Source of the DNA: an uncultured Lachnospiraceae bacterium
GTDB lineage: Bacteria > Bacillota > Clostridia > Lachnospirales > Lachnospiraceae
Assembly (NCBI GenBank): GCA_900550285.1
Contig: URRW01000002.1
Location: 65,088 to 129,087 of the forward strand
DNA length: 64,000 nt
Direction of reading: 5' to 3'
The notes under the pieces were generated by a model, which saw only the letters and a program-made list of their open reading frames with translations, made no database searches and was not told the origin of the DNA. Position numbers and translations under genes: made by a program. This document shows, one piece after another, positions 7,685 to 15,667 of the stretch. Numbering within the stretch: position 1 is the stretch's first letter; each line of letters opens with the position of its first letter.

Positions 7685-9015
7685 TGCCGCCGTGGCTGGC
7701 GCGTCTGCTTTTTGCCGTCGCACAGAATCCGAAAAAGGCAACCAAGATAGCCGTGGGCGCTTTGATCGGGGCAGTTTCTTCTATTCTCCTTGTCGGAATT
7801 ATCGCAATCAATATGATAGCAGCGCTGTTTGATTATACGGATGTTGTGAAAGAAAAAGAAGATCTTTCCGAGACGGAGCTGTATCAGGTAATAGATGAGG
7901 TTCATCAAAAATATATAGAGCAACTGACCGATGCGGAGAAGAGAATCTATGATGCGATAAAAAGTGCAAATACTTATTACACATACGAAGAAAAAGAAAT
8001 AACGAATGAAGACGGCGAAACGGAGATCGTACAGGAAGAAGTAGAACATTTGGATATTTCGATTTTTGATCAAGTAAACATGATTAATTATGCCTACTAC
8101 CTTTCCTACATTCATTATTCCAGCGAAGTAATGTGGAATATAAAGTATGAACCTGACATAAAGGATCTGGATCGCTTTACGCGCACGATTTCTACCTTGA
8201 CGGTTCAATACGATCAAGAATATGTGGTTGACCTCAACGAAAAAGGCTCTGTTGACAAGCTGGTGGAGCAGATACGGGAAAAAGGGCGGATTGATGATGA
8301 AATAGAGTCAGCGTCTATAGAGAATAAGGTCATGACGCCTCAGGAGGTAGATGATTACTATTTCCCGGAGGAACCTGAGCATCAGGAATTTCTGGTGTCG
8401 TTTGACCTGTATTTGGATTTTTTGGATTGGCTGAATATTGGAAACGGAGGTGTTATTACAGATCCAGATGGGGAAGATGCGGAAGAGTGGGAACCGGACG
8501 AAGATCTCATTGATCCGGAAGCAGAGGAGATTATTTTAAATGTGCCGGCATATTATCAGGATGATTACCATGATGAATATGGAGGCGGGACGATCGCGGC
8601 AAAGGGATGCGGTCCGACCTGTTTGGCTATGATTGTCAGCTATACGACAGGGACTAGGATCACACCTCCGGAAGTAGCAGCATGGGCGGGGGATACTTAT
8701 TATGTTCCCGGCGCGGGAAGCAGCTGGTCTCTTTTTTACGAGGGGGCGAAGCATTATGGGACAACGTGTCAGAGAATTGGGAAAAATGCAGATCTGATTG
8801 TCAGTGCGATAATGTCCGGAAGACCTGTAATTGCGAGTATGGGACCAGGTACGTTTACAAAGGGAGGGCATTTTATCGTCATTATAGGCTTCACGAAGGA
8901 TGGCTATTTCATCGTAAATGATCCAAACAAAGGGAATGTCCAAAAATATAATACAAAAAAATTTTCGATGAATACGGTAATGAGTCAGGCAAAGGCATTT
9001 TGGGCATTCGGTTAG
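7684..9015 (+). CDS. Membrane-anchored C39-type peptidase of the transfer apparatus
   Basis: This 443-residue protein has a transmembrane segment at about residues 22-47, an acidic helical middle region, and a C-terminal peptidase C39-like domain from about residue 280. The catalytic Cys sits in AAKGCGPTC (near residue 309), the His in KGGHFIVIIG, and an Asp in YFIVNDPNKG. The layout suggests an outside-facing cysteine peptidase tethered to the membrane. In Gram-positive elements this position usually holds a cell-wall hydrolase that opens a path for the channel. Whether it cuts peptidoglycan peptides or a protein is unknown. Confidence 0.8.
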   Translation: MPPWLARLLFAVAQNPKKATKIAVGALIGAVSSILLVGIIAINMIAALFDYTDVVKEKEDLSETELYQVIDEVHQKYIEQLTDAEKRIYDAIKSANTYYTYEEKEITNEDGETEIVQEEVEHLDISIFDQVNMINYAYYLSYIHYSSEVMWNIKYEPDIKDLDRFTRTISTLTVQYDQEYVVDLNEKGSVDKLVEQIREKGRIDDEIESASIENKVMTPQEVDDYYFPEEPEHQEFLVSFDLYLDFLDWLNIGNGGVITDPDGEDAEEWEPDEDLIDPEAEEIILNVPAYYQDDYHDEYGGGTIAAKGCGPTCLAMIVSYTTGTRITPPEVAAWAGDTYYVPGAGSSWSLFYEGAKHYGTTCQRIGKNADLIVSAIMSGRPVIASMGPGTFTKGGHFIVIIGFTKDGYFIVNDPNKGNVQKYNTKKFSMNTVMSQAKAFWAFG

Positions 9016-9032
9016 GTGAACCGGGTTCACCT
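9014..9032. repeat. Perfect inverted repeat after the peptidase gene
   Basis: AGGTGAACC, a central G and GGTTCACCT form a perfect 9-bp inverted repeat that begins one base before the end of the peptidase gene. It has no T tract, so it is more likely an operator or an mRNA-processing hairpin than a terminator. It separates the channel genes from the ribbon-helix-helix/CpaE-like set. Confidence 0.5.
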
Positions 9033-9048
9033 AAAGAGAGGAAAAAGC

Positions 9049-9189
9049 ATGGACAGACGTACAAAACAGATAATTGTGATAGGAATGAGTTTGATCTTAG
9101 CTGTAGTGGGGGTGCTGTACCAAACAAACCGGCATGAAGACAGACCTTCCTTGAAAAGAGTGGCAGAGGTTTTTAAGGATGGAGATTAA
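9049..9189 (+). CDS. Small single-pass membrane protein (46 aa)
   Basis: This ORF follows GAGAGGAAAAAGC. It begins MDRRTKQIIVIGMSLILAVV and continues as a short polar tail ending KDGD. It is one transmembrane helix with a basic N terminus, so it is probably a membrane micro-protein or lipid-proximal subunit. It overlaps the next gene by 11 bases, which supports translation. No family is recognised. Confidence 0.55.
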   Translation: MDRRTKQIIVIGMSLILAVVGVLYQTNRHEDRPSLKRVAEVFKDGD

Positions 9190-9490
9190 AGCGAAAAAGA
9201 CGATCAGGATTCCAATGAGTTCTGAGTGCAGGAAGCAGTTTGAAGCAAGGGCACAGCAGGAGCATATGAGCAACAGCGCATATGCGGGAAAGCTCATCCG
9301 GGAGGCATTAAAAGAGAAGGATATGAGGATCAATCTGCAGATCAATTCAAAAATATCATATGAAAGTTACATACAGACATATTTGACGGATGAGTTAAAC
9401 CAGCAGATTGAGATGCTTGTAAACGGGATCGGGATCAATAAGTCGAAGCTGGGCTGGTATCTGATTATGAGAGGATTGGGAGCACTATGA
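9179..9490 (+). CDS. Ribbon-helix-helix-like DNA-binding protein
   Basis: This 103-residue protein opens with KKTIRIPMSSECRKQFEARA, then SNSAYAGKLIREAL, a pattern like the strand-helix-helix of CopG/Arc-type proteins. The C-terminal half (LTDELNQQIEMLVNGIGINK) is also helical and may be a second copy or a dimer extension. Overlapping starts tie it to the small membrane gene before it and the CpaE-like gene after it. It could regulate this operon through the nearby 9014-9032 inverted repeat, or act as a relaxosome or partition-type DNA binder. Confidence 0.6.
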   Translation: MEIKAKKTIRIPMSSECRKQFEARAQQEHMSNSAYAGKLIREALKEKDMRINLQINSKISYESYIQTYLTDELNQQIEMLVNGIGINKSKLGWYLIMRGLGAL

Positions 9491-10611
9491 TTTTTTATTT
9501 TGCATCATCAACATATCAGCAGGTCATATCAGCGGCAATCAAAGAGAGTGACCGGGTGCTGGTCGGACAGGAAAGCGGGCAGGACGTTTATTTCCTGAAG
9601 TATATCAAAGAAAAGCAGAATGCGTTTACAACGCTGGATTATCTGATACTGGATATAAACTGCTGTGAGGATACGGATGAGGAACTGCTGGAAGCGCTGG
9701 ATATTTTAAAAATCATAAATGACCGTATGCGGATTATCATTTTGGCTGCGAACAGGTACGCGGGAGATTATTTCCTGACAAAATGCTTTCAGATGGGCAT
9801 ATATGACCTGATCGCAACAGATGATTTTCTGGAAATCAAGCAGGAGCTGCAGTATTCGCTTACATATGGGAAAAAGTATGGCGATTCGCTGCAGTTTAAG
9901 GATGTCCATTCGGATGACAGGCAGGCTGTACGGGAGGAGGAAAAGCAGGAGGTCAATCGGGTTATGGTTGCAGTGGCAGGGGCGTCCGGGAGGATCGGCG
10001 TTACGCATAATTGCATTGTGCTTGCCAATTACCTGCGAAAAAGAGGATACATGGTGGCAATCGTAGAAGTGAACCCGTCCCATGATCTATGGAAAATCCA
10101 GAATTTTTATGAAGAAAAAACCTTTGACGGGCTATATTTTTCCATGAAAGGGATTGATTATTATCCGGATGCGGACATCAATAAACTGGGAGCCGTACTT
10201 GGGAAAACGTACAATTTTATAATTGCAGATTTTGGGCGTTATTCAGAGTGTGACAGGATTACATTTAACAAAGCAGAAATCAAAATCCTGATCTGTGGTT
10301 CAAAACCGTGGGAAATAGATGATGTGAACAGTATATTTGCGCTGGCAGATGAAGAGACGCTGCAGAAATATAATTTTTGCTTTTCATTTACGGATAAGGG
10401 ATATGAAAAGGAGATACGGGAGGGGATGGGAAGCATCGACCATAATAGTATCTTTTTTGTGCCGATCCAAGGGAACCCGTTTCAGGAGTATGAATTTGTC
10501 GGGGCGGGAGTGATGTTGGAGAAATATCTGCCGCTTAAGAGGGCAAGTCCCAAAAAGAGATTTTTCAGAAGGGAGAAAAAAGAGAATGAAAAAAAGAAAA
10601 ATTCTGTATGA
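9487..10611 (+). CDS. CpaE/ParA-like protein with degenerate P-loop
   Basis: This 374-residue protein has an N-terminal region (about 1-125) resembling a receiver fold, with a LILDIN strand, and a C-terminal ParA/MinD-like domain. The deviant Walker A position reads VAVAGASGRIGVTH, where the usual GK(T/S) is missing, as in many CpaE-like proteins. FIIADFGRYSE fits the second ATPase motif. Related proteins position secretion machines at the membrane. The start overlaps the upstream stop codon, and the basic C terminus overlaps the next gene. It may localise the transfer channel, but this is inferred. Confidence 0.65.
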   Translation: MIFYFASSTYQQVISAAIKESDRVLVGQESGQDVYFLKYIKEKQNAFTTLDYLILDINCCEDTDEELLEALDILKIINDRMRIIILAANRYAGDYFLTKCFQMGIYDLIATDDFLEIKQELQYSLTYGKKYGDSLQFKDVHSDDRQAVREEEKQEVNRVMVAVAGASGRIGVTHNCIVLANYLRKRGYMVAIVEVNPSHDLWKIQNFYEEKTFDGLYFSMKGIDYYPDADINKLGAVLGKTYNFIIADFGRYSECDRITFNKAEIKILICGSKPWEIDDVNSIFALADEETLQKYNFCFSFTDKGYEKEIREGMGSIDHNSIFFVPIQGNPFQEYEFVGAGVMLEKYLPLKRASPKKRFFRREKKENEKKKNSV

Positions 10612-10873
10612 AAAATGGAGAGAAACACATGAGCAGGATAAGGAGCGGGCAGTTATCGGCAGCGCAATCGGGGCAGCACCGGAAAGGATCGTGGTCAGGA
10701 AAGTAACGGCATGGATGAGACTGCTTCAGATAATCTGGGATATTGTTGAATTTATCCTGAAATTTTTTCTGGTTATGACGCTGCTGACATTGCTGACGCT
10801 TTCCATTGTCGTGCTTATGAATGAGCCGCTTAGAAGTGCAGTATTTGAGTTTTTACAAAGATATGTTCGATAA
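10586..10873 (+). CDS. Single-pass membrane protein (95 aa)
   Basis: This 95-residue protein has a charged N-terminal half and one long hydrophobic segment (about residues 57-79, FFLVMTLLTLLTLSIVVLM). It overlaps the CpaE-like gene by 26 bases and precedes the coiled-coil surface protein by 12 bases. It may be a membrane partner for the CpaE-like protein. No family is recognised. Confidence 0.6.
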   Translation: MKKRKILYEKWRETHEQDKERAVIGSAIGAAPERIVVRKVTAWMRLLQIIWDIVEFILKFFLVMTLLTLLTLSIVVLMNEPLRSAVFEFLQRYVR

Positions 10874-10885
10874 AGGAGAAAATAC

Positions 10886-13336
10886 ATGAACAAGGAGAAA
10901 TGGAATGCTTTCAGAAACGGCATTACCAAAAAGACAAAGGTTTTTAAAAGGGAAGACGGGCAACCGTCAAAAAGTAAAAATTTATATGTGATTATATGTG
11001 CGGCGCTGGTTTTTTCACTCATCTTAAGCGCAGCAATTTTTGCCGGGCAGATCAAGGCAAATAAAACAGCGAAAGAAACATCAAAGGTAATTGAAACTGT
11101 AAAAACAGATACGCTGAGCGGGACAGCCTTTGAGACGTCCATGAAGGAACTGAATCAGGATATGGCAAAAGAGCTGACCGGATTGGGGGAATATCTGACA
11201 CGCCTTGATAAGTCTGTTTTGGAAAACCAGACGCGTCTGGAAGAGGTTAATTCGACCTCAGCGGAAAGCAGCAAAGAGATCTATCATACATTGGAGAGCA
11301 ATTTAAAAGAAATTGAAAATAGTTTTTCCAATATCAACAATATCCTGAAGGATTCGTCTACAACGATTCAGGAAAATATTAAGCAGTATCTGTCAGAAAA
11401 TAACACGGTATTAAATGAGCATTTGACAGAGCTGCAGGAAAATATGACCTCCACGCAGGAGCAGATCTTATTGTCCCAGACGACGATCACGGAGGCAGTG
11501 GAAGACCTGAAAACAGTTGTGAAGAATAAATTTGACAATACAACTGTGCAGATAGAAAATACAGAAAAAAATCTGTCCACGCAAATTGATAAAAGTGAAG
11601 AAATCATAACAAACCAGCTTACTGAGACGCAGAACCAGTTAAATCAGGTATATGAAAACCTGAATACGACACTGAATGATATTAAGAATGAAGAGAACCA
11701 GAACCATCAGGAACTGATCACGACACTGACAGATATGAGCGCGGAGATCAAGCAGACGATGGATGAGAATTTGGTTCAGATTACAAAGCAGAATGAAGAA
11801 CTGAAGCTGAAGCTGGAAGAAAGCACCCTTATGCTCGAGGGGAAAATGGATGAGATCCATGGAAAGATTGAGGCTACACAGAATGAGATCAAATCCCTTC
11901 TGGAGCAGTTTGAGGCAAACAGTTCGGAACAATATGATAATCTGATGGCAGCCATCGATCAGGTAAATGTATCCATTGTCCAGATCAACGAAGATCTGAA
12001 TAATGCCCATGATGATCTTGTCAGGATTCTGGATAAAATGAAGGCTGAAAATGACAGCCATTTTTCTGATACGATTGCAAAGCTTGAAGCAGTAGAAGGA
12101 AATATCAATTCTGCCATTACACAGGATATGGCAGCACTTAACCAGAAAATCACGGAAATATCATCGAATTTTAAAACACAGGTAGAATCACTCCAGCAGA
12201 GCATGGACAGCAGCTTTAGTGATTTGAATATGAATCTGGCAAAATCCTTTGAAGCTGTAAATAACACGATCATCAATAATTCAAGCCAAACGGGATCAAA
12301 CCTTCAGGAATATATTGACCAGATGAAAGAGGAACTGAAAAACAGTCTGAATCAGGTTTTTACATCTGTGAGTAATGGCAAGACCAATCTGGCATCCGCA
12401 TTGCTCACAAAAGGGGTTTCTGTAGATAATGATGCAACATTTGCAGAACTGAAGGATGCCATTTTAAGAATTCCGCAGAAGCTGGTTATTGGAGTAGAAC
12501 AAGTACCCGGAACGATTACCTATCATTATCATTACCATACGGACGCATCCGGACAAAATCCTCATACGGAAACATCCCCTACACAGGGAGGATGCTATAC
12601 AGTGCCGAAATATCATGTCCACAGTGAAGAAAACGGCTGCTATACAATCAGAAGGTATCATCAGCACAATGACAGCTGCCCGGGACATTCGGTATGGGTA
12701 GATTGGGTGCCCAATCAGGAGCCTTATTGGGGATGGGTATATGATTGCGGAGACCAGCCGATCAACGCATCTGAAAAGGTGCTGAATTGTTCAAAATCAA
12801 CATCTACAGTGGATGCTTATGCAGTATCCTGCGGTTGGAGCGACGGACAGATTACAGGGGCGGAAATTGTTTATGATAAGGAACCGTCGAGCAGGAATGT
12901 CCTTCAGGAGCTTCCGGAAGAATTTGTACTTCCTGAAGGTGTCGTATTGCCGGAAGAAATCCAGAATCCGGAGGAAATGATACCGATTCCCGAAGATATG
13001 CTGGAGGATATGGGATTAAATCCGAATGGACCGGAGGATGAGCAGGAGAACACAGACGGGAGCATGACGGAAACAGAATCGTCAAAGGAGACAGAAACAG
13101 AATCCTCTGCGGAAACGGAGTTGGATAAAGAAACGGAATCCTCTGAAGAAACAGAGACGCCATCAGAAGCAGAGACGCCGTCAGAAACAGAAATACCGGG
13201 AGAAAGCGGTACGGATGTACAGGCAGAAAACGAGCCGGATCATGAAGAAGAAAGTGAATCGAAAGTACCGCAGGAAACAGCAGAGCATCCGGAGGAAAAA
13301 GAAGAGCCAAGAACAGACAGCAGTAAGGAAGAATAA
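10886..13336 (+). CDS. Large coiled-coil surface protein of the element
   Basis: This 816-residue protein has an N-terminal transmembrane segment (about 33-53) and a coiled coil of roughly 430 residues rich in Asn, Glu, Gln and Thr. The segment GKTNLASALLTKGVSVDNDA resembles repeats common in phage tail-fibre and bacterial surface proteins. A His/Cys-rich module follows (YHYHYHTD, then GGCYTVPKYHVH and GCYTIRRYHQH). The C terminus is an acidic Glu/Thr/Ser tail. The ribosome site AAAGGAG supports the start. It may be a surface appendage or adhesin that promotes mating contact. The His/Cys module could bind metal. Confidence 0.75.
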   Translation: MNKEKWNAFRNGITKKTKVFKREDGQPSKSKNLYVIICAALVFSLILSAAIFAGQIKANKTAKETSKVIETVKTDTLSGTAFETSMKELNQDMAKELTGLGEYLTRLDKSVLENQTRLEEVNSTSAESSKEIYHTLESNLKEIENSFSNINNILKDSSTTIQENIKQYLSENNTVLNEHLTELQENMTSTQEQILLSQTTITEAVEDLKTVVKNKFDNTTVQIENTEKNLSTQIDKSEEIITNQLTETQNQLNQVYENLNTTLNDIKNEENQNHQELITTLTDMSAEIKQTMDENLVQITKQNEELKLKLEESTLMLEGKMDEIHGKIEATQNEIKSLLEQFEANSSEQYDNLMAAIDQVNVSIVQINEDLNNAHDDLVRILDKMKAENDSHFSDTIAKLEAVEGNINSAITQDMAALNQKITEISSNFKTQVESLQQSMDSSFSDLNMNLAKSFEAVNNTIINNSSQTGSNLQEYIDQMKEELKNSLNQVFTSVSNGKTNLASALLTKGVSVDNDATFAELKDAILRIPQKLVIGVEQVPGTITYHYHYHTDASGQNPHTETSPTQGGCYTVPKYHVHSEENGCYTIRRYHQHNDSCPGHSVWVDWVPNQEPYWGWVYDCGDQPINASEKVLNCSKSTSTVDAYAVSCGWSDGQITGAEIVYDKEPSSRNVLQELPEEFVLPEGVVLPEEIQNPEEMIPIPEDMLEDMGLNPNGPEDEQENTDGSMTETESSKETETESSAETELDKETESSEETETPSEAETPSETEIPGESGTDVQAENEPDHEEESESKVPQETAEHPEEKEEPRTDSSKEE

Positions 13337-13349
13337 AGAACTTAAGCAA

Positions 13350-13379
13350 GGGGACATCTGCACCAAAGCAGATGCCCCC
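13350..13379 (+). terminator. GC-rich hairpin after the surface-protein gene
   Basis: GGGGACATCTGC and GCAGATGCCCC can pair with one bulge, 14 bases after the surface-protein stop codon. A purine tract rather than T residues follows, so it may slow or process transcripts rather than terminate strongly. Confidence 0.4.
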
Positions 13380-13457
13380 GGAAAAAAGGCTCCTGCTTTC
13401 CTGCTCAGGCATGTTTAAGACGGAAGCCCCATATATATGATGAAAAAGGATAAAACG

Positions 13458-13613
13458 ATGGACGAGATTAACGTTTACAATGTTTTTCTGGCGGATACCA
13501 AAGAAGAAAGAAAAAGAGTATTCAATGAAAAATATGCAGCATTTATCAATATGGATCAGGGGGAACAAAAAAATGATGTATGGGAAAAAGAAAAAAAGAA
13601 TGATACAATATAG
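13458..13613 (+). CDS. Small charged protein before the serine recombinase
   Basis: This ORF of 51 residues from the ATG at 13458 (58 if the ATG at 13437 is used) starts MDEINVYNVFLADTKEERKR. AAGGA before 13458 favours the shorter form. It ends 41 bases before the recombinase start. Small genes in this place can be recombination directionality factors or regulators, but nothing in the sequence proves this. It is Lys/Glu rich with a possible amphipathic helix. Confidence 0.5.
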   Translation: MDEINVYNVFLADTKEERKRVFNEKYAAFINMDQGEQKNDVWEKEKKNDTI

Positions 13614-13654
13614 CCGTGCAAAATATGGTTTCTTCTAAATTTAAAGGAGAGATC

Positions 13655-15217
13655 ATGGAAAAAGAAAAAGTTAAGGCGGCGATATACTGCCGTTTATCCG
13701 ACGAGGACAGGGATAAGGAATCGGAGGGCGATGACAGCAACAGCATCATTAACCAAAAATCCATGCTGATCGAATATGCAGGAGAGCGGGACTGGGAGAT
13801 CTATGATATTTATTCGGATGATGATTATAGCGGGATTAAGGCGAACCGCCCCGAGTATCAAAGGCTTCTTCAGGATGCAAAGGAGGGGAGGTTCCAGATC
13901 GTCCTGTGTAAAACGCAGGCTCGTTTTACAAGGGATGCAGAAGCTGTAGAAAAATATCTGCACCGTTTGTTCCCGCTGTGGGGAATCCGTTTTATAGGGG
14001 TAACGGACAGCGCTGATACAAGCAACCGGGGAAATAAGAAATCACGTCAGATCAATGCGCTTGTCAATGAGTGGTACATAGAGGATTTGTCCGATAATGT
14101 CAGGGCTGGTCTGACCCGTATGAGAAAAGACGGCAAGCATATCGGAGGGCGGGCGCTGTACGGATATAAAATAGATCCGAAAGACCGGCATCATCTGATT
14201 GTTGATCCGGAGGCTGCAGATGTGGTCAGGCGTATTTTTCAAATGTATATTTCCGGGATCGGAAAACAGGAAATCTGCACGATTTTAAATAAAGAAGGGA
14301 TTTTAAGCCCGTCAGCATATAAAAGGGCAAACGGGATCAAAGCAAACGGGCGAAGCGGAAGCCATCCGGAGCTGTGGAAATGTCCGACGATCAATTATAT
14401 TCTGGACAATGAAAATTACATAGGAAATCTGGTGCAGGGAAAGCATACGATCATGTCATACAAGGTACAGAAAACCGTCCCGGTTCCGGAAGAAGAGTGG
14501 ATTATCGTTAAGCAGACCCATGAAGCGGTTATAGATCAGGATACATGGCTGCTGGCAAGAAAGCTGAGAAAGGAAAGAAGCAAACAGGGGAAAACAGGAA
14601 CATTAAGCCTGTTTGCGGGATTTGTAAGATGCCGTTTTTGCGGGTATAAAGCAGCAACGAACAAGAATCATGATAAGCGCTATCTGATGTGCCCGACAAG
14701 ACGGCAGCATAAGAATGCCTGCGCAGGATTTTGTATCAGCGAGGATGATCTAAAGGCTGCTGTGCTGAGGGAACTGAAAGCCATTGTTGCTGAACTATAT
14801 GATGAGGAAGCTGTAGGCAGAGAAGTTATTGAAGGACAGCCGCAAAGATGTTTCGATAACTTGAAGGAACAATATCGGGAGCTACAGGAGGAGGGAAAAA
14901 TCCTTGTAAAGGCAAAGACTGATATTTATCTGGATAAGGCAAGGGGAAATATTTCAGAGGAAGGTTGCAGCGCTTTGCTTAATGAATTAAAAAAGCAGGA
15001 AGAGCTTTTAAGGGAGAAGCTGGAGCATCTTGAGCAGAAACTGGAGGCGGAGGAGGTACTCGAGAAAAATAAGAAAACAAAAGATGAAATTTTGAAAAAA
15101 TATAGTAGCATAGACAGCCTGAATCGTGGTATAATAACTATGCTAATAGATCACATCGAAATAGGAAAACGCACGAAAGGTGGAGAACCACCGATATATA
15201 TCTACTGGAATTTCTGA
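13655..15217 (+). CDS. Large serine recombinase (element integrase)
   Basis: This 520-residue recombinase has the resolvase domain at residues 1-150 with the nucleophile Ser15 in YCRLSDED. A recombinase domain follows, then a zinc ribbon with CRFCGY near residue 325 and a second Cys pair near 345-356, and a long coiled coil before the C terminus. This is the TnpX/TndX-like layout used by Clostridial conjugative transposons to excise and integrate without a divalent metal. The start is placed at 13655 after AAAGGAGAGATC; the frame extends upstream to 13616 without a ribosome site. It ends a few bases from the element boundary. Confidence 0.93.
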   Translation: MEKEKVKAAIYCRLSDEDRDKESEGDDSNSIINQKSMLIEYAGERDWEIYDIYSDDDYSGIKANRPEYQRLLQDAKEGRFQIVLCKTQARFTRDAEAVEKYLHRLFPLWGIRFIGVTDSADTSNRGNKKSRQINALVNEWYIEDLSDNVRAGLTRMRKDGKHIGGRALYGYKIDPKDRHHLIVDPEAADVVRRIFQMYISGIGKQEICTILNKEGILSPSAYKRANGIKANGRSGSHPELWKCPTINYILDNENYIGNLVQGKHTIMSYKVQKTVPVPEEEWIIVKQTHEAVIDQDTWLLARKLRKERSKQGKTGTLSLFAGFVRCRFCGYKAATNKNHDKRYLMCPTRRQHKNACAGFCISEDDLKAAVLRELKAIVAELYDEEAVGREVIEGQPQRCFDNLKEQYRELQEEGKILVKAKTDIYLDKARGNISEEGCSALLNELKKQEELLREKLEHLEQKLEAEEVLEKNKKTKDEILKKYSSIDSLNRGIITMLIDHIEIGKRTKGGEPPIYIYWNF

Positions 15218-15237
15218 CTTCTGAAAAAATCCCAAAG

Positions 15238-15552
15238 TTGTGTAAATTAAAGCTGACCCATACGGGGTACAGCGCAAAGGAAAACGTAAACAACATCGAT
15301 ACGCCGCATCTGCACTGGGGGCTGGAGCTTATTTTTGACGAATCCCAGAAGGAGTCTGACAATGAGATTTGGATCGACTGTTACCAGCTGACGCGGTTTT
15401 TGTACCGGAACCGGAGCGAAACGGAAAAGGTACAAGGGACAAAGGAATGGAGGCGCGTGCTGGAAATGGAAGACCCGGCGGCGGAGGAATGGAAAAAAGG
15501 GCGTCAGGAGGAAGCAGGGCGCCGGACAGAGGCTGCGCAGAGCTATGGCTGA
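15238..15552 (+). pseudogene. 3' remnant of an M23 (LytM) metallopeptidase gene
   Basis: The open frame reads THTGYSAKEN, then DTPHLHWGLELIFDESQKE and NEIWIDCYQLTRFL, which matches the C-terminal end of LytM/M23 peptidoglycan peptidases. HLH holds the family's metal-binding and catalytic His pair. There is no start codon or ribosome site. The N-terminal domain and the first zinc ligands are absent, and the frame runs directly into the mobile element. The gene was evidently cut by the element's insertion; its 5' part should lie at the element's left end, outside the window. Confidence 0.75.
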
Positions 15553-15589
15553 ACAGATATAAAAAATTTTGGATGTATGCCGGAGGGAA

Positions 15590-15618
15590 TTGTCAAACGG
15601 CTGAGAGTGTGCTAGAGT
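15590..15618 (+). promoter_or_regulatory. Sigma-A-type promoter of guaA
   Basis: TTGTCA and TAGAGT are separated by 17 bases, about 50 bases before the guaA start codon. This gives the gene its own promoter just after the truncated peptidase gene. Confidence 0.45.
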
Positions 15619-15667
15619 GGGGATAGGAAATTTAGAAGCCGCACGGGCGGCAAAAGGAGAAATGAAA

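Larger units (their letters stand above)
1..15240. mobile_element. Integrative conjugative element, right part
   Basis: A continuous block of conjugation genes (coupling protein, VirB6-like, PrgI-like, VirB4, C39 hydrolase) is flanked by a tyrosine recombinase on the left and a large serine recombinase at the right edge. The serine recombinase stop codon at 15215-15217 is followed within about 25 bases by the 3' part of an M23 peptidase gene, which places the element's right end near 15,218-15,255. The block is more A+T rich than the chromosome to its right. No relaxase is visible, so the left part and left end lie outside the window. The exact crossover cannot be read without the left junction. 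Confidence 0.85.
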
